Assembly: GCA_017623215.1 (NCBI GenBank)
Contig: JAGAPO010000055.1
Location: 1 to 35,808 of the forward strand
Direction: 5' to 3'
DNA length: 35,808 nt
From: Lachnospiraceae bacterium
GTDB taxonomy: Bacteria; Bacillota; Clostridia; Lachnospirales; Lachnospiraceae
The stretch's first letter is position 1. Each line of letters begins with the position of its first letter. The position numbers were made by a program, and so were the translations under genes. The notes beneath the pieces are model-generated. The model did no database searches. It saw nothing but the letters and a program-made list of their open reading frames with translations, and had not been told where the DNA came from. Below, in pieces: positions 23,228 through 31,644 of this stretch.

Positions 23228-24670
23228 ATGGCAGGATACATCATATTAGCAATTCTATTGCTCCTCGTATTATTCTTCGCTGTTCTTGTTCTGCGCGCTC
23301 TCTTCGTTAAACCGAATTCCGCGCTGGACGCGAAGCTCCCCGAGGCGGACCCGCAGCGTTCCCGTAAATACGGGGAACGCCTTGCGCAGATGATCCGTAA
23401 GGAGACGATTTCGAGCCGTTTCAATGACGATAAGAGTAAATTTTATGAGTTTCACGAGACCCTAAAAGAGCTTTTCCCCAACATCCATAAGACCTGTGAG
23501 AAGCACGATTTCAACGGAAGCCTTTTGTATCGCTGGAAGGGCAAGGGGAACGGGAAACCGATTCTTCTCATGAGCCATCAGGATGTTGTCGCCGCGGAAG
23601 GCGAGTGGGAACATGATCCGTTCGGCGGCGAGATCATAGACGGCGCGGTCTGGGGCCGCGGAACCGTTGATACCAAGGGTAGCCTGTTCTGCCTGATGAC
23701 CGCGGTGGAGGAGTTAATCGCGGACGGGTACGTTCCGGAATGCGACGTGTACCTCGCAAGCAGCTGTACCGAGGAATTCAGCGGCGAGGGTGCCCCTCTT
23801 ACGGTCAAATATTTAAAAGAGCAGGGAATCGAGTTAGAACTCCTGATTGATGAAGGCGGCATGATTATTAATAACCCCATCGGCGGTGTGAACGGAACCT
23901 ATGCGATGGTCGGCGTTCTGGAAAAAGGCTACGGCGACCTGCGATTTATCGCAAAGGGCAAGGGCGGCCACGCAAGCGCTCCGGGTAAGAACACGCCCTG
24001 GGCAAGACTGGCCAGATTCATCTGCTCCGTGGAGAAAAAGAGCCCCTTCTCCGTTCGTTTTAATCCCACGGTTGAAGAGATGTTCCGCCGATTTACCCCG
24101 AATATGAGCTTTGGTATGAAGCTTATCTTTGCGAACTTTAAGATCTTCGCACCGCTTCTTAGGAAGCTCATGCCGGTTATCAGCTCTCAGGCCGCGGCTA
24201 TGATTTCGACTACGATTGCATTTACAATGGGCAAGGGCTCGGATGGATTGAACGTGCTTCCTCAGGAGGCGTATGTGACCGGCAACCTGCGCTTTATCCC
24301 GCATCAGGGCACGGATGAGAGCATTGCTCTGATTACGGAAGCTGCGAAGAAATACGATATCGAGACCGAGGTGATCTATAAGGATTACCCCTGCCCGGTT
24401 GTGGATTACACCGCTCCGCAGTTCAAGCTGGTAGAGGAGACGGTGCACGAGATCTATCCCGGCATCGGCGTTGTGCCTTATGCGATGACCGGCGGTACGG
24501 ATGCAAAGTATTATTCGGACATTTGTAAGAATTGTATTCGCTTCGCTCCACTCGCGATTAATAAGCAGCAGTATGGCAGTATTCATGCAGCGAATGAGAA
24601 TATTAACTGCGACGCACTTCCGGCTGGCGTTGATTTTTATAAGAGCATTATTTTGAAGATGCCGTTGTAA
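23228..24670 (+). CDS. Membrane-anchored M20 family metallopeptidase
   Basis: 480 residues; AAAGGAGG precedes the ATG. One N-terminal membrane span (residues 4-26) is followed by an M20/M25/M40 hydrolase. The metal ligands and catalytic residues are in place: His117 and Asp119 in MSHQDVV, bridging Asp148 in WGRGTVDTKGS, catalytic Glu182 and ligand Glu183 in TEEFSGEGA. The late GGTDAKYY motif is near residue 420. The dimerisation domain spans about 225-340. Relatives include carboxypeptidase PM20D1-like and dipeptidase enzymes. The membrane anchor with two upstream membrane proteins suggests hydrolysis coupled to transport. The side of the membrane on which the enzyme lies cannot be settled here. 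Confidence 0.92.
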   Translation: MAGYIILAILLLLVLFFAVLVLRALFVKPNSALDAKLPEADPQRSRKYGERLAQMIRKETISSRFNDDKSKFYEFHETLKELFPNIHKTCEKHDFNGSLLYRWKGKGNGKPILLMSHQDVVAAEGEWEHDPFGGEIIDGAVWGRGTVDTKGSLFCLMTAVEELIADGYVPECDVYLASSCTEEFSGEGAPLTVKYLKEQGIELELLIDEGGMIINNPIGGVNGTYAMVGVLEKGYGDLRFIAKGKGGHASAPGKNTPWARLARFICSVEKKSPFSVRFNPTVEEMFRRFTPNMSFGMKLIFANFKIFAPLLRKLMPVISSQAAAMISTTIAFTMGKGSDGLNVLPQEAYVTGNLRFIPHQGTDESIALITEAAKKYDIETEVIYKDYPCPVVDYTAPQFKLVEETVHEIYPGIGVVPYAMTGGTDAKYYSDICKNCIRFAPLAINKQQYGSIHAANENINCDALPAGVDFYKSIILKMPL

Positions 24671-24689
24671 CCGATCTATAATCGGGTGT

Positions 24690-24759
24690 TAAGGCCACCG
24701 GCGAATGATCCACCTCCTGTCAAGCAGACAAGAAAGCGGAGCATTCGCCGGTGGCCTTA
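24690..24759. terminator. 18-bp perfect inverted repeat with a 34-base loop between convergent genes
   Basis: Arms 24690-24707 and 24742-24759 are perfectly complementary (core GGCCACCGGCGAATG). The position between the peptidase stop and the end of the opposing small gene suits a bidirectional terminator, but the loop is long and neither side has a T-run. Confidence 0.55.
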
Positions 24760-24813
24760 CTCTGCCTTTCGCCGCGGAGAGCTGCGATACCTTCGTGATC
24801 TCGCTCATATCGG

Positions 24814-25191
24814 TCAACTTTTCATTAATTCGTCCGTCAAACGGATAATTTCGGGCGCAATCTTCTCACTCTCTTTTTTGATTACTTTTTGATAAATGGG
24901 ATATGCTGCAGCTACAATTCCCATACCGATAAGACCGATAATGATGCCGGGAACAAACCACAGTCCCTGCCACACCATTACACCGCACATGCCTATCCCC
25001 ATGATCAGTGCTCCGATCACCCCTACGATAATCGAAACCATGGTTGCTTTTTCGGCAACACTGGCATCCAGCTGACGCAGCTGTTCCATCTTATCTTCCG
25101 TTGTTACATACTTTTTTCGGATCCGGTTAATCTCCGCCTGCTCTTTAGCAGAATATGTGTAGCTGAATTTTTCTTTCTCCTGATTCTCCAT
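24814..25191 (-). CDS. Two-TM small membrane protein, paralogue family member 1
   Basis: 125 residues; AAAGGAG lies about nine bases before the ATG. The N-terminal cytosolic part FSYTYSAKEQAEINRIRKKYV is followed by an acidic and basic helix (MEQLRQLDASV), two membrane spans (about 50-72 and 76-97) and a tail ending PEIIRLTDELMKS. It is clearly related to the protein at 32568-32942 (FTYNYSAPENKEVQEIRKKYL ... RILQLVNELN) and more distantly to 32067-32432. Function unknown. It is the last gene of the locus and follows the 296-residue membrane protein by 80 bp on the same strand. Confidence 0.82.
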   Translation of the reverse strand: MENQEKEKFSYTYSAKEQAEINRIRKKYVTTEDKMEQLRQLDASVAEKATMVSIIVGVIGALIMGIGMCGVMVWQGLWFVPGIIIGLIGMGIVAAAYPIYQKVIKKESEKIAPEIIRLTDELMKS

Positions 25192-25271
25192 ACGCTTTCG
25201 CTCCTTTCGGATCCTGTATTTATGATACAGCCCGTTTGTTTCTTTTGTAATTCATTTATGTTTGAAAATTA

Positions 25272-26162
25272 TTAATGCTCAAAATTTTTTAATTCTTTAT
25301 TTGTATGTACGATTGTATAAATTGACATCGTAAGTACAATTGCGCACACTCCTGCACCGGTTGCCCCCACCATAATCTGATCAAAATGGGGTGTTGCATT
25401 TTCCCCACCAAATTGAGAGAGCATAGCCGTTTCCAAAGATAACATAGAAACCAGAGCTGCCGCCAGATTAATTGATTTGGTCGTTGACATTACCGGACTG
25501 TTATATTTTCGATATTTAAATAGATTAATAATGGAATTAACCGTAACGTAAAACGTATACATTGCCATTACATAAATCAATATGCCGTGATATTCAAATC
25601 CTTTATTCTGAACAATTACCAACACTACTACGCCAGAAAGTGCAAGGTTTACTGTCATGAGAATAATACCGCAAAGCCTTGACTGTTTCAGTTCCTTTTC
25701 GCGGTCTTTTCCAATCCCTACCCGGCCGACAAACCGAAGCATCAGAAAACGCATGACCGCCAAAATTATGTAATATGCAGCAAGCGTAATCGACCATACG
25801 GACCAAAACCAGATGCCTGTAAACAAATTGACTGCCACATACAAAAGATTGATCCCAAAAGATATATACAGGTTAAAATGCGTTCTGTAGGCTGCATCGG
25901 TCATATATTTATTGCCGAACTCGTTGTCATAGATCTTCTGCTTTATACCCCTGTAATAACCCGGCAATACCAGAGCGCAGGCTATACAGATCACTGTGAG
26001 CGTATAAAACGCCAGAACATATATCGCATAGGCAATCGGTGAAGTATCTAAGCCTTTCATAAAAACAGCAACTAAGGTGGCGGTACTGATAACAGCCAGT
26101 ATAATCATCAGCCATACCGGTGGAAACAATAGTCTTTTTCCGATTTTTTTCCAATCTTTCAT
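25272..26162 (-). CDS. Multi-span membrane protein downstream of a two-component system scar
   Basis: 296 residues; AAGGAGGTTCTGAT precedes the ATG. The ribosome site lies within the last codons of the histidine-kinase remnant, whose stop is one base before this start, so the two were once translationally coupled. About eight membrane spans are visible in two halves separated by a basic loop (KDREKELKQSR, near 150-162). There is no enzyme or transporter motif I recognise. The position next to a kinase and two ABC exporters suggests a sensor partner or an accessory membrane protein of an envelope-stress locus. Confidence 0.8.
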   Translation of the reverse strand: MKDWKKIGKRLLFPPVWLMIILAVISTATLVAVFMKGLDTSPIAYAIYVLAFYTLTVICIACALVLPGYYRGIKQKIYDNEFGNKYMTDAAYRTHFNLYISFGINLLYVAVNLFTGIWFWSVWSITLAAYYIILAVMRFLMLRFVGRVGIGKDREKELKQSRLCGIILMTVNLALSGVVVLVIVQNKGFEYHGILIYVMAMYTFYVTVNSIINLFKYRKYNSPVMSTTKSINLAAALVSMLSLETAMLSQFGGENATPHFDQIMVGATGAGVCAIVLTMSIYTIVHTNKELKNFEH

Positions 26163-26163
26163 A

Positions 26164-26350
26164 TCAGAACCTCCTTATTTTTACAGTAAAGGTGCTACCC
26201 TGTCCATATACACTTTCTACACCGATTTCACCCTGCATGATATCCACAACACGTTTCACAAGAGCAAGACCGAGACCGTTCCCCTGTGTTGCATGGGAAA
26301 TATCACGCTCTGTCATAAATAAAATCTTCTACTACCAATATTTGAAACAT
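26164..26350 (-). pseudogene. Deletion scar: start of a response regulator joined to the end of its histidine kinase
   Basis: On the minus strand ATG at 26350, behind a GAGAGGG site, opens MFQILVVED, the standard first residues of an OmpR-type response regulator receiver domain. After these nine codons the frame goes FIYDRA and stops (26303). Overlapping in another frame from 26316, the sequence reads [20 protein letters not shown] and on through [16 protein letters not shown] to a stop at 26164. That is the G2 box and last strand of a HATPase_c domain, the C-terminus of a sensor kinase. Everything between (rest of the regulator, most of the kinase) is missing, so one internal deletion removed about two kilobases and shifted the frame. 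Neither remnant can work. Confidence 0.85.
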
Positions 26351-26380
26351 GAAGATCCCTCTCTTTGTAAAGATTTCGCT

Positions 26381-26402
26381 TATTTTAACATGCAAATGTT
26401 AA
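26381..26402. promoter_or_regulatory. Inverted repeat upstream of the two-component scar
   Basis: TTTAACA (about 26384-26390) and TGTTAAA face each other around a short AT-rich centre, some 35 bases before the regulator start codon. A nine-base stretch, ATGTTTCTG at 26407-26415, also occurs in the box at 33161-33187. It could be an operator of the former two-component unit. Confidence 0.35.
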
Positions 26403-26441
26403 AGTTATGTTTCTGTTTTCTGCTTTTTCAACTTTTTTCTC

Positions 26442-26477
26442 AAAAGGCGGAGCGCTATTCGAAAACGCCCCGCTTTT
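26442..26477 (-). terminator. Terminator-like hairpin after ABC permease 2
   Basis: AAAAGGCGGAGCG pairs with CGCCCCGCTTTT with one G-T pair around about 12 bases, starting 11 bp past the permease stop. The minus-strand tail after the stem is T-rich but short. Confidence 0.6.
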
Positions 26478-26488
26478 GCATACAAAAC

Positions 26489-27298
26489 CTATACTAAGCT
26501 TGTCTTTTTCAAAACTAAATTACTGACCGCTCCAAGTCCCACGCTGAATAATGCTCCACCCGCCAAACACAGAATGACATTCATAATAGTGGCATCCAGT
26601 GGTGTCAGCATGGGAATCATCATAAATAACAACATTCCTACGCAAAGGGACAGAACCACGGAAAGCCATGTTTTTTGTTTTCCTGCGACACTCATGGCAA
26701 GGTAGATTGGTACAAATACTGCTACCAAAGCTATTTTTGACAACAGACACATAACAATTCCAGATGGTCCTGCTGCGCCAGTGTCAAAAGGCAGACCTGC
26801 GATTGCGCCGCCAAGCATTGTCCCTACAAAAAAAGCAAGAAGCATACCTGCTCCGCCCACAAAGCCTGCGAGAGTTTTGGAGATAACATAATCCGCCTTC
26901 TTTGCACGAACTGTAAAGAGGTTTTTTGCATATCCGCTTCTGAAATCATCAGAAACAAAAAGGCAAACAAAAACCGCTACAAAGAAATAAAGCATATTGA
27001 TATTACACATACCTGTCAGACTCATATTCATTGATGAGCTTTCACTGCTGAGTGTACCGATGGCCTGCCATGTATTATCAAAACCTTCCATTACTGTTTC
27101 CACACCTGTTTGCGGATCCACCGTAACAGAACCGTCCATCATCGTGGTCATTACTAAGATAAGGATTGGCATAACAAGGCAGACACCCACCATGATATAG
27201 AAAAGCCTCGTTGTGAACATTCTGCGAAAGTCCACTTTTAACATACTTTTCAGCCTCATGCCAAAGCTGTTATGTTCAAATTTCATTTTCTCGCTCAT
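26489..27298 (-). CDS. ABC-2 type exporter permease (pair 2)
   Basis: 269 residues; AGGAGGG precedes the ATG, which is two bases past the ATPase stop. The N-terminus FGMRLKSMLKVDFRRMFTTRLFYIMVG leads into the first span, then an extracytoplasmic stretch of about 75 residues, and five further spans. The DDFRSGYAKNLFTVRAKKADYV segment after span 2 is typical of permeases paired with BcrA-type ATPases. It is similar over its length to the permease at 28222-29052, including that segment, so the two ABC pairs arose by tandem duplication. Such exporters commonly remove bacitracin or lantibiotics from the membrane. Substrate not determined. Confidence 0.87.
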   Translation of the reverse strand: MSEKMKFEHNSFGMRLKSMLKVDFRRMFTTRLFYIMVGVCLVMPILILVMTTMMDGSVTVDPQTGVETVMEGFDNTWQAIGTLSSESSSMNMSLTGMCNINMLYFFVAVFVCLFVSDDFRSGYAKNLFTVRAKKADYVISKTLAGFVGGAGMLLAFFVGTMLGGAIAGLPFDTGAAGPSGIVMCLLSKIALVAVFVPIYLAMSVAGKQKTWLSVVLSLCVGMLLFMMIPMLTPLDATIMNVILCLAGGALFSVGLGAVSNLVLKKTSLV

Positions 27299-27300
27299 TT

Positions 27301-28206
27301 CTATCTGCCCTCCTTTTCCTTCATAAGATCGATATAATATTCTTCCAGACCTATCTTATCAGTTTTAATCTCACTGACTAAAATACCGTTTTCGTACAGA
27401 TACGTTACGATTTCTTCCGTACTTCCCGAATCATAAACACGGATATATCCGCTTTCATCTTCTTCCACTCGGGAATATTTGCAGGCCAGCAACGCCTTGG
27501 ATCTGTTCATATCCTTTGTCTGAAGTGCAGCATAGGTACGGCATCCGGCTTCCAGTTCCTCCGCAGTCATTTCTTTGATCATTTTTCCACCACGGACGAT
27601 TCCGTAATGCGTTGCTATCTTTTCAAGTTCTCCAAGGATATGTGAGGATATGATGACAGTGCACTGATAATGGTTTGTGATGTCAACAAGAACCTCCCTC
27701 ATGATTCTCATGCCGTCTGCGTCGAGACCGTTAATCGGCTCATCGAGTACCAGCAACATCGGTCTTCCAAGAAGAGCCATTGCTATACCGATTCTCTGCT
27801 TCATACCAAGCGAACAGTTCTTATATTTATTGGATGCTGCACCCTCCATTCTGACCATCTTCAGAACCTTTACTACTTCTTCCTCTGCATGTTTGATGCC
27901 GAGGTTTGCAGCCTGAAGCATCATATTGTTCCAGACACTGTAATTTGGGAAGCATCCCGGAGCTTCGATTAAAACACCAATCTTTGCTCTTACATCTGCA
28001 TCCGTATAATCTCTGCCAAACAGCTTTACGGTGCCGCCATTTGGGTGAATGAGTCCGCAGATAATCTTTTCGGTAGTAGATTTACCGCTTCCATTCTCAC
28101 CGATAAATCCGTATATTGCCCCCATAGGAACGGTCATATTAAGACCTTTCAGGGCTTGTTTGTCTCCAAAGTTTTTTGTTAATCCCTTGATTTCTATTGC
28201 ATTCAT
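27301..28206 (-). CDS. ABC transporter ATP-binding protein, BcrA type (pair 2)
   Basis: 301 residues; AAAAGGAGG lies about seven bases before the ATG. Motifs: Walker A GENGSGKST (36-44), signature SLGMKQRIGIAMALLG (~133-148) instead of LSGGQ as usual in the BcrA/DrrA-like group, Walker B LLVLDEPINGLD (~153-164) and H-loop ISSHILGELE (~185). The C-terminal ~85 residues form the accessory domain typical of drug and peptide exporter ATPases. It is very similar to the ATPase of pair 1 (29054-29956), with identical runs such as NGSGKSTTEK and IGIAMALLG and shared KIGLEEYYI near the C-terminus. Works with the permease just downstream. Confidence 0.92.
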   Translation of the reverse strand: MNAIEIKGLTKNFGDKQALKGLNMTVPMGAIYGFIGENGSGKSTTEKIICGLIHPNGGTVKLFGRDYTDADVRAKIGVLIEAPGCFPNYSVWNNMMLQAANLGIKHAEEEVVKVLKMVRMEGAASNKYKNCSLGMKQRIGIAMALLGRPMLLVLDEPINGLDADGMRIMREVLVDITNHYQCTVIISSHILGELEKIATHYGIVRGGKMIKEMTAEELEAGCRTYAALQTKDMNRSKALLACKYSRVEEDESGYIRVYDSGSTEEIVTYLYENGILVSEIKTDKIGLEEYYIDLMKEKEGR

Positions 28207-28221
28207 TCTGACCGCCTCCTT

Positions 28222-29052
28222 TTAATATACATCGCTCTTAGAGAGGATACGTGTGCCGAGCACGGTATAAATAATTGCCCATACTACCGAAACCACAAGG
28301 CATACAAGCACAGTTACTATGTTACTGGAAAGGCATGCATAGACAGAAGAGCCATACAGGAAAATATTAAGGAAAGAATTATTCCCAAGGATTGCCGCCG
28401 CACCGATGATAAGGATACCGGTTCCGAAGAAAAAGCTGGATGCAATGGAAATACCAAAATATCTTCTGAAAATGATATTGAGGAAGGTATAAAGGCTTGC
28501 CCAACCAAGACTCATGATCATCTTTCCTAAAATCGCACAAATCAGCGAACCAACTTTCACCTCAAAGGACATACCAACAAGCAGTCCTGCAGCTGCACCA
28601 CCGATCAGGTAAGTAATACACATACAAGCCATGGAGAAAGCACCTACAATGGCTTTGGACATCATGTAGTCCTGCTTTTTCGCATGGGTGGTAAATAACT
28701 GCTTTACATAGCCGCTCTTATAGTCATGTCCGATGAAAATGGATACCATAATACCGCCAAAGATAAATACCATGTTCATATTAGCATAATCTGCAATGTT
28801 ATTTACCACATACAGAGGTGTCTGTGCTGCAATGATCTGCCATGCGTTTGTATACAACGGCTCGGTTATCGTTCCATCCGGGGATGGTATACTTGTCATG
28901 CTTAAAACCATTGCAGAAATAAGTGCGGAAATAAGCAGGAATATATAAAACATCGGAGTATGGAATAAACGGTAAAAATCCACGCCCAGCATACCTTTCA
29001 GACGCTTAAAAAAGCTTGGTGATTCAAATTGTAATTCACGTGAGCCTGCCAT
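28222..29052 (-). CDS. ABC-2 type exporter permease (pair 1)
   Basis: 276 residues from the ATG at 29052 (AAGGAGG nine bases upstream, one base after the ATPase stop). An ATG at 29061 abuts the ribosome site and would add three residues. Six spans are predicted. The first is preceded by FFKRLKGMLGVDFYRLFHTPMFYIF, and an extracytoplasmic loop of about 45 residues follows. The HDYKSGYVKQLFTTHAKKQDYM segment lines up with DDFRSGYAKNLFTVRAKKADYV of the second permease. It would form the membrane channel of a lantibiotic-immunity-like exporter together with the ATPase at 29054-29956. Confidence 0.87.
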   Translation of the reverse strand: MAGSRELQFESPSFFKRLKGMLGVDFYRLFHTPMFYIFLLISALISAMVLSMTSIPSPDGTITEPLYTNAWQIIAAQTPLYVVNNIADYANMNMVFIFGGIMVSIFIGHDYKSGYVKQLFTTHAKKQDYMMSKAIVGAFSMACMCITYLIGGAAAGLLVGMSFEVKVGSLICAILGKMIMSLGWASLYTFLNIIFRRYFGISIASSFFFGTGILIIGAAAILGNNSFLNIFLYGSSVYACLSSNIVTVLVCLVVSVVWAIIYTVLGTRILSKSDVY

Positions 29053-29053
29053 A

Positions 29054-29956
29054 TTATTCATCCTCCTTCTTACTCATCAGCTCGATGTAATATTCTTCGA
29101 GACCGATTTTATTTTTCTTAATTTCGCTGACAACATGACCGTTTTGAAGCAGGTACTCTACAATGGATTCCGTATCATCCACATCGTACACACGAAGATA
29201 TCCTTCTTCTTCCTTAACTGCTCCATATTTCGCTTTCAGAAGAGATTTTGCGCCATTCATATCTTTTGTTTTAAGAGAAACAAAAACCTGTGCTCTGCTG
29301 TCCATATCCTTTGCAGATATTTCACAGATCATTTTACCTTGTCGGATAATACCGTAGTGTGTGGCAATCTTTTCCAATTCACCGAGAATATGAGATGAAA
29401 TTAAAACAGTACAGCCATATTTCTGTGTAATATCAACAAGAATTTCGCGCATAATCCGCATTCCGTCAGTATCGAGACCGTTAATTGGTTCATCGAGTAT
29501 TAACAGCAGCGGCGACCCGAGGAGCGCCATAGCAATACCGATTCGCTGCTTCATACCAAGGGAACAGCTCTTGAATTTAATTTTTGCAGAGTCCTCCATA
29601 CGGACGATCTCCAGTACACGGTTAATCTCCTCTGTACGGTTTTCAAGCCCAAGATTGATGGCCTGCATCATCAGGTTATCCCATACACTGGAGTTAGGGA
29701 AACAACCTGTATTCTCAATTAATGCACCAACTCTCACTCTGACTCCGGCATCGGTATAGTCCCTGCCAAACAGCTTGATTTCGCCTCCATCCGGGACAAG
29801 ATGGCCGCAGATTAATTTTTCTGTTGTGGATTTACCGCTTCCGTTTTCCCCGATAAAACCGTATATCGCTCCAACCGGTACCGTCATATTCAGATTATCT
29901 ACTGCATACATTCCGCGAAAACTTTTGGATAGATTTCTAATTTCAATCGCGTTCAT
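29054..29956 (-). CDS. ABC transporter ATP-binding protein, BcrA type (pair 1)
   Basis: 300 residues; AAAGGAGG precedes the ATG by about seven bases. Walker A GENGSGKST (36-44), signature CSLGMKQRIGIAMALLG (~132-148), Walker B LLLILDEPINGLD (~152-164) and H-loop SSHILGELEK (~187). The C-terminal domain ends KIGLEEYYIELMSKKEDE. It is nearly collinear with the ATPase of pair 2. It starts 44 bp after the cardiolipin synthase-like gene. The order ATPase, permease, ATPase, permease, then the former regulator and kinase, is that of a BceAB/LanFEG-like resistance operon, here with two duplicated exporters. Confidence 0.92.
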   Translation of the reverse strand: MNAIEIRNLSKSFRGMYAVDNLNMTVPVGAIYGFIGENGSGKSTTEKLICGHLVPDGGEIKLFGRDYTDAGVRVRVGALIENTGCFPNSSVWDNLMMQAINLGLENRTEEINRVLEIVRMEDSAKIKFKSCSLGMKQRIGIAMALLGSPLLLILDEPINGLDTDGMRIMREILVDITQKYGCTVLISSHILGELEKIATHYGIIRQGKMICEISAKDMDSRAQVFVSLKTKDMNGAKSLLKAKYGAVKEEEGYLRVYDVDDTESIVEYLLQNGHVVSEIKKNKIGLEEYYIELMSKKEDE

Positions 29957-29999
29957 TCTTTATGCCTCCTTTGCATCATATTTATTAATTCAAGACCTT

Positions 30000-31565
30000 T
30001 TATAACATCGGTGCAAATATACGCACAATTGCACAGATAATTCTGTGAATCAGATTCTTTTTCAGCATATCCGGTGTTACTTTGACACTCTTATCAAAGG
30101 TTGCTTCAATGTCATTCTTTAGTTCACCGATGGTTTCACACTGATACATCCATACACCGTTTTCAAAGTGATGAACAAGACTTCTGTAATCGAGATTAAT
30201 CGTTCCAATCATGGCATATTCGTCATCGGCAAGATAGGATTTTGCGTGAATAAATCCGGGTTCATACTCGTAGATATGCACGCCGGCATCCATCAGTCGT
30301 TTGTAAAAACTTTGTGTCATGGCAAATATAATCATTTTGTCTGGAATATGCGGAACAACAATTCTGACATCCACTCCACGCAGAGCAGCATTTTCTATAC
30401 TCAGACACAGATCATTATCTATAATAAGGTAGGGTGATGTCATGTATACATAACGGGTTGCGTTATTTAACATATTCTGTATGACACTCTTTCCGACTCT
30501 GCGTTCATAAAGCGGATGTGGTCCATCACCAAAGGGAATGATATAACCCTTCTCTTTGATCTCACTCTGTGCAGGAAACAGCTCTGCCTTGATATCAGGC
30601 ATTTTCTTTACATTAATTCCAAAATCGATCAGAAACAGTTTTGCAAGCTCCCATACCGCTTCGCCCTCAAGTCGTATGCCGGTGTCCTTCCAATGACCAA
30701 ACTTTTCGACTTCATTGATATACTCATCTGCAAGGTTAATTCCGCCGGTGTAACCGACTTTTCCGTCAATAACTGTAATTTTGCGGTGGCTGCGGTTGTT
30801 AAACTCGCTGTCTGCATTTCCTTTCAGTCTGGAGAACGGTGTCGCCTCAATTCCATAGGTTTTCAGTATTTTGCAGTAATCACCGGGCAAGGTCATCATA
30901 CACCCAACATCATCGTAGACCACCTTCACATCCACACCTGCAGTTGCTTTGCGCTTCAGTACATCCAGTATGGAATTCCAGAACTTACCTTCTTCAATAA
31001 TGAAGTATTCCATATAAATGAACTTTTCCGCTTTTTCAAGATCTTCCAAAAGTCTTGGGTGCATGTCTTCACCCAGCGGGAAATAGGTCTGCTTTGTATC
31101 CGTAAACAGATGCGCTTCCGCAATGTTACACAGCATTTTTGCCTGAGATGCGGCAATCGGATTTTCGCTGTACATTTTCTCAAATAACTTTGTATCGTCT
31201 TTATGATAAGAATTATCTTTCAAAGTCTTTAATCGCTTCACATATTTTTTCTTCAGCATTCTTGAATAGAAAATAAAATACAGCATAAAGCCCGCAATCG
31301 GCAGAATCATCACAAACAACAGCCACGGAACCTTGTAATCCGGGTTATCGTCCGAAGCAATGATTTTGATGACACAGGCAATCTCTGTCAGATAACAAAG
31401 AACATAAAAGTATGGAACATAAATGCAAAGAGCTATCACAATTCCAATCATTGCCGCCACTTCAAATACGGTAATGAGTATGGCAATGATATACCGGACA
31501 GGAATGTAATTATATTCCCGTTCCACTTCCTTTTCGTTTACATTGTACCGAAATATTCGTTTCAT
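30000..31565 (-). CDS. Cardiolipin synthase-like phospholipase D family enzyme
   Basis: 521 residues starting MKRIFRYN; AAGGGGGACACC precedes this ATG, and the 12 codons upstream in frame contain a hairpin and the site. Three N-terminal spans (about 24-48, 52-70 and 80-103) are followed by two phospholipase D domains. The first HKD motif is His260, Lys262 and Asp267 (HRKITVID); the second is His440, Lys442 and Asp447 (HAKSYLAD). The length and layout match bacterial Cls, which joins two phosphatidylglycerols into cardiolipin at the membrane. Its place in front of two peptide exporters suggests it changes membrane lipid charge under envelope stress. Which of several Cls paralogues it is cannot be told, so I give no symbol. 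Confidence 0.92.
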   Translation of the reverse strand: MKRIFRYNVNEKEVEREYNYIPVRYIIAILITVFEVAAMIGIVIALCIYVPYFYVLCYLTEIACVIKIIASDDNPDYKVPWLLFVMILPIAGFMLYFIFYSRMLKKKYVKRLKTLKDNSYHKDDTKLFEKMYSENPIAASQAKMLCNIAEAHLFTDTKQTYFPLGEDMHPRLLEDLEKAEKFIYMEYFIIEEGKFWNSILDVLKRKATAGVDVKVVYDDVGCMMTLPGDYCKILKTYGIEATPFSRLKGNADSEFNNRSHRKITVIDGKVGYTGGINLADEYINEVEKFGHWKDTGIRLEGEAVWELAKLFLIDFGINVKKMPDIKAELFPAQSEIKEKGYIIPFGDGPHPLYERRVGKSVIQNMLNNATRYVYMTSPYLIIDNDLCLSIENAALRGVDVRIVVPHIPDKMIIFAMTQSFYKRLMDAGVHIYEYEPGFIHAKSYLADDEYAMIGTINLDYRSLVHHFENGVWMYQCETIGELKNDIEATFDKSVKVTPDMLKKNLIHRIICAIVRIFAPML

Positions 31566-31580
31566 GGTGTCCCCCTTATC

Positions 31581-31602
31581 AAGTGGATATTCGTAATCCA
31601 CT
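31581..31602 (-). promoter_or_regulatory. Hairpin just before the ribosome site of the cardiolipin synthase-like gene
   Basis: AAGTGGAT (31581-31588) and ATCCACTT (31595-31602) form a perfect eight-base stem about four bases upstream of the GGGGGA site, where it could affect ribosome access. Confidence 0.4.
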
Positions 31603-31644
31603 TTGTCCCTTGCTTATGAACACATACTGCTTTTCAGCATATAT

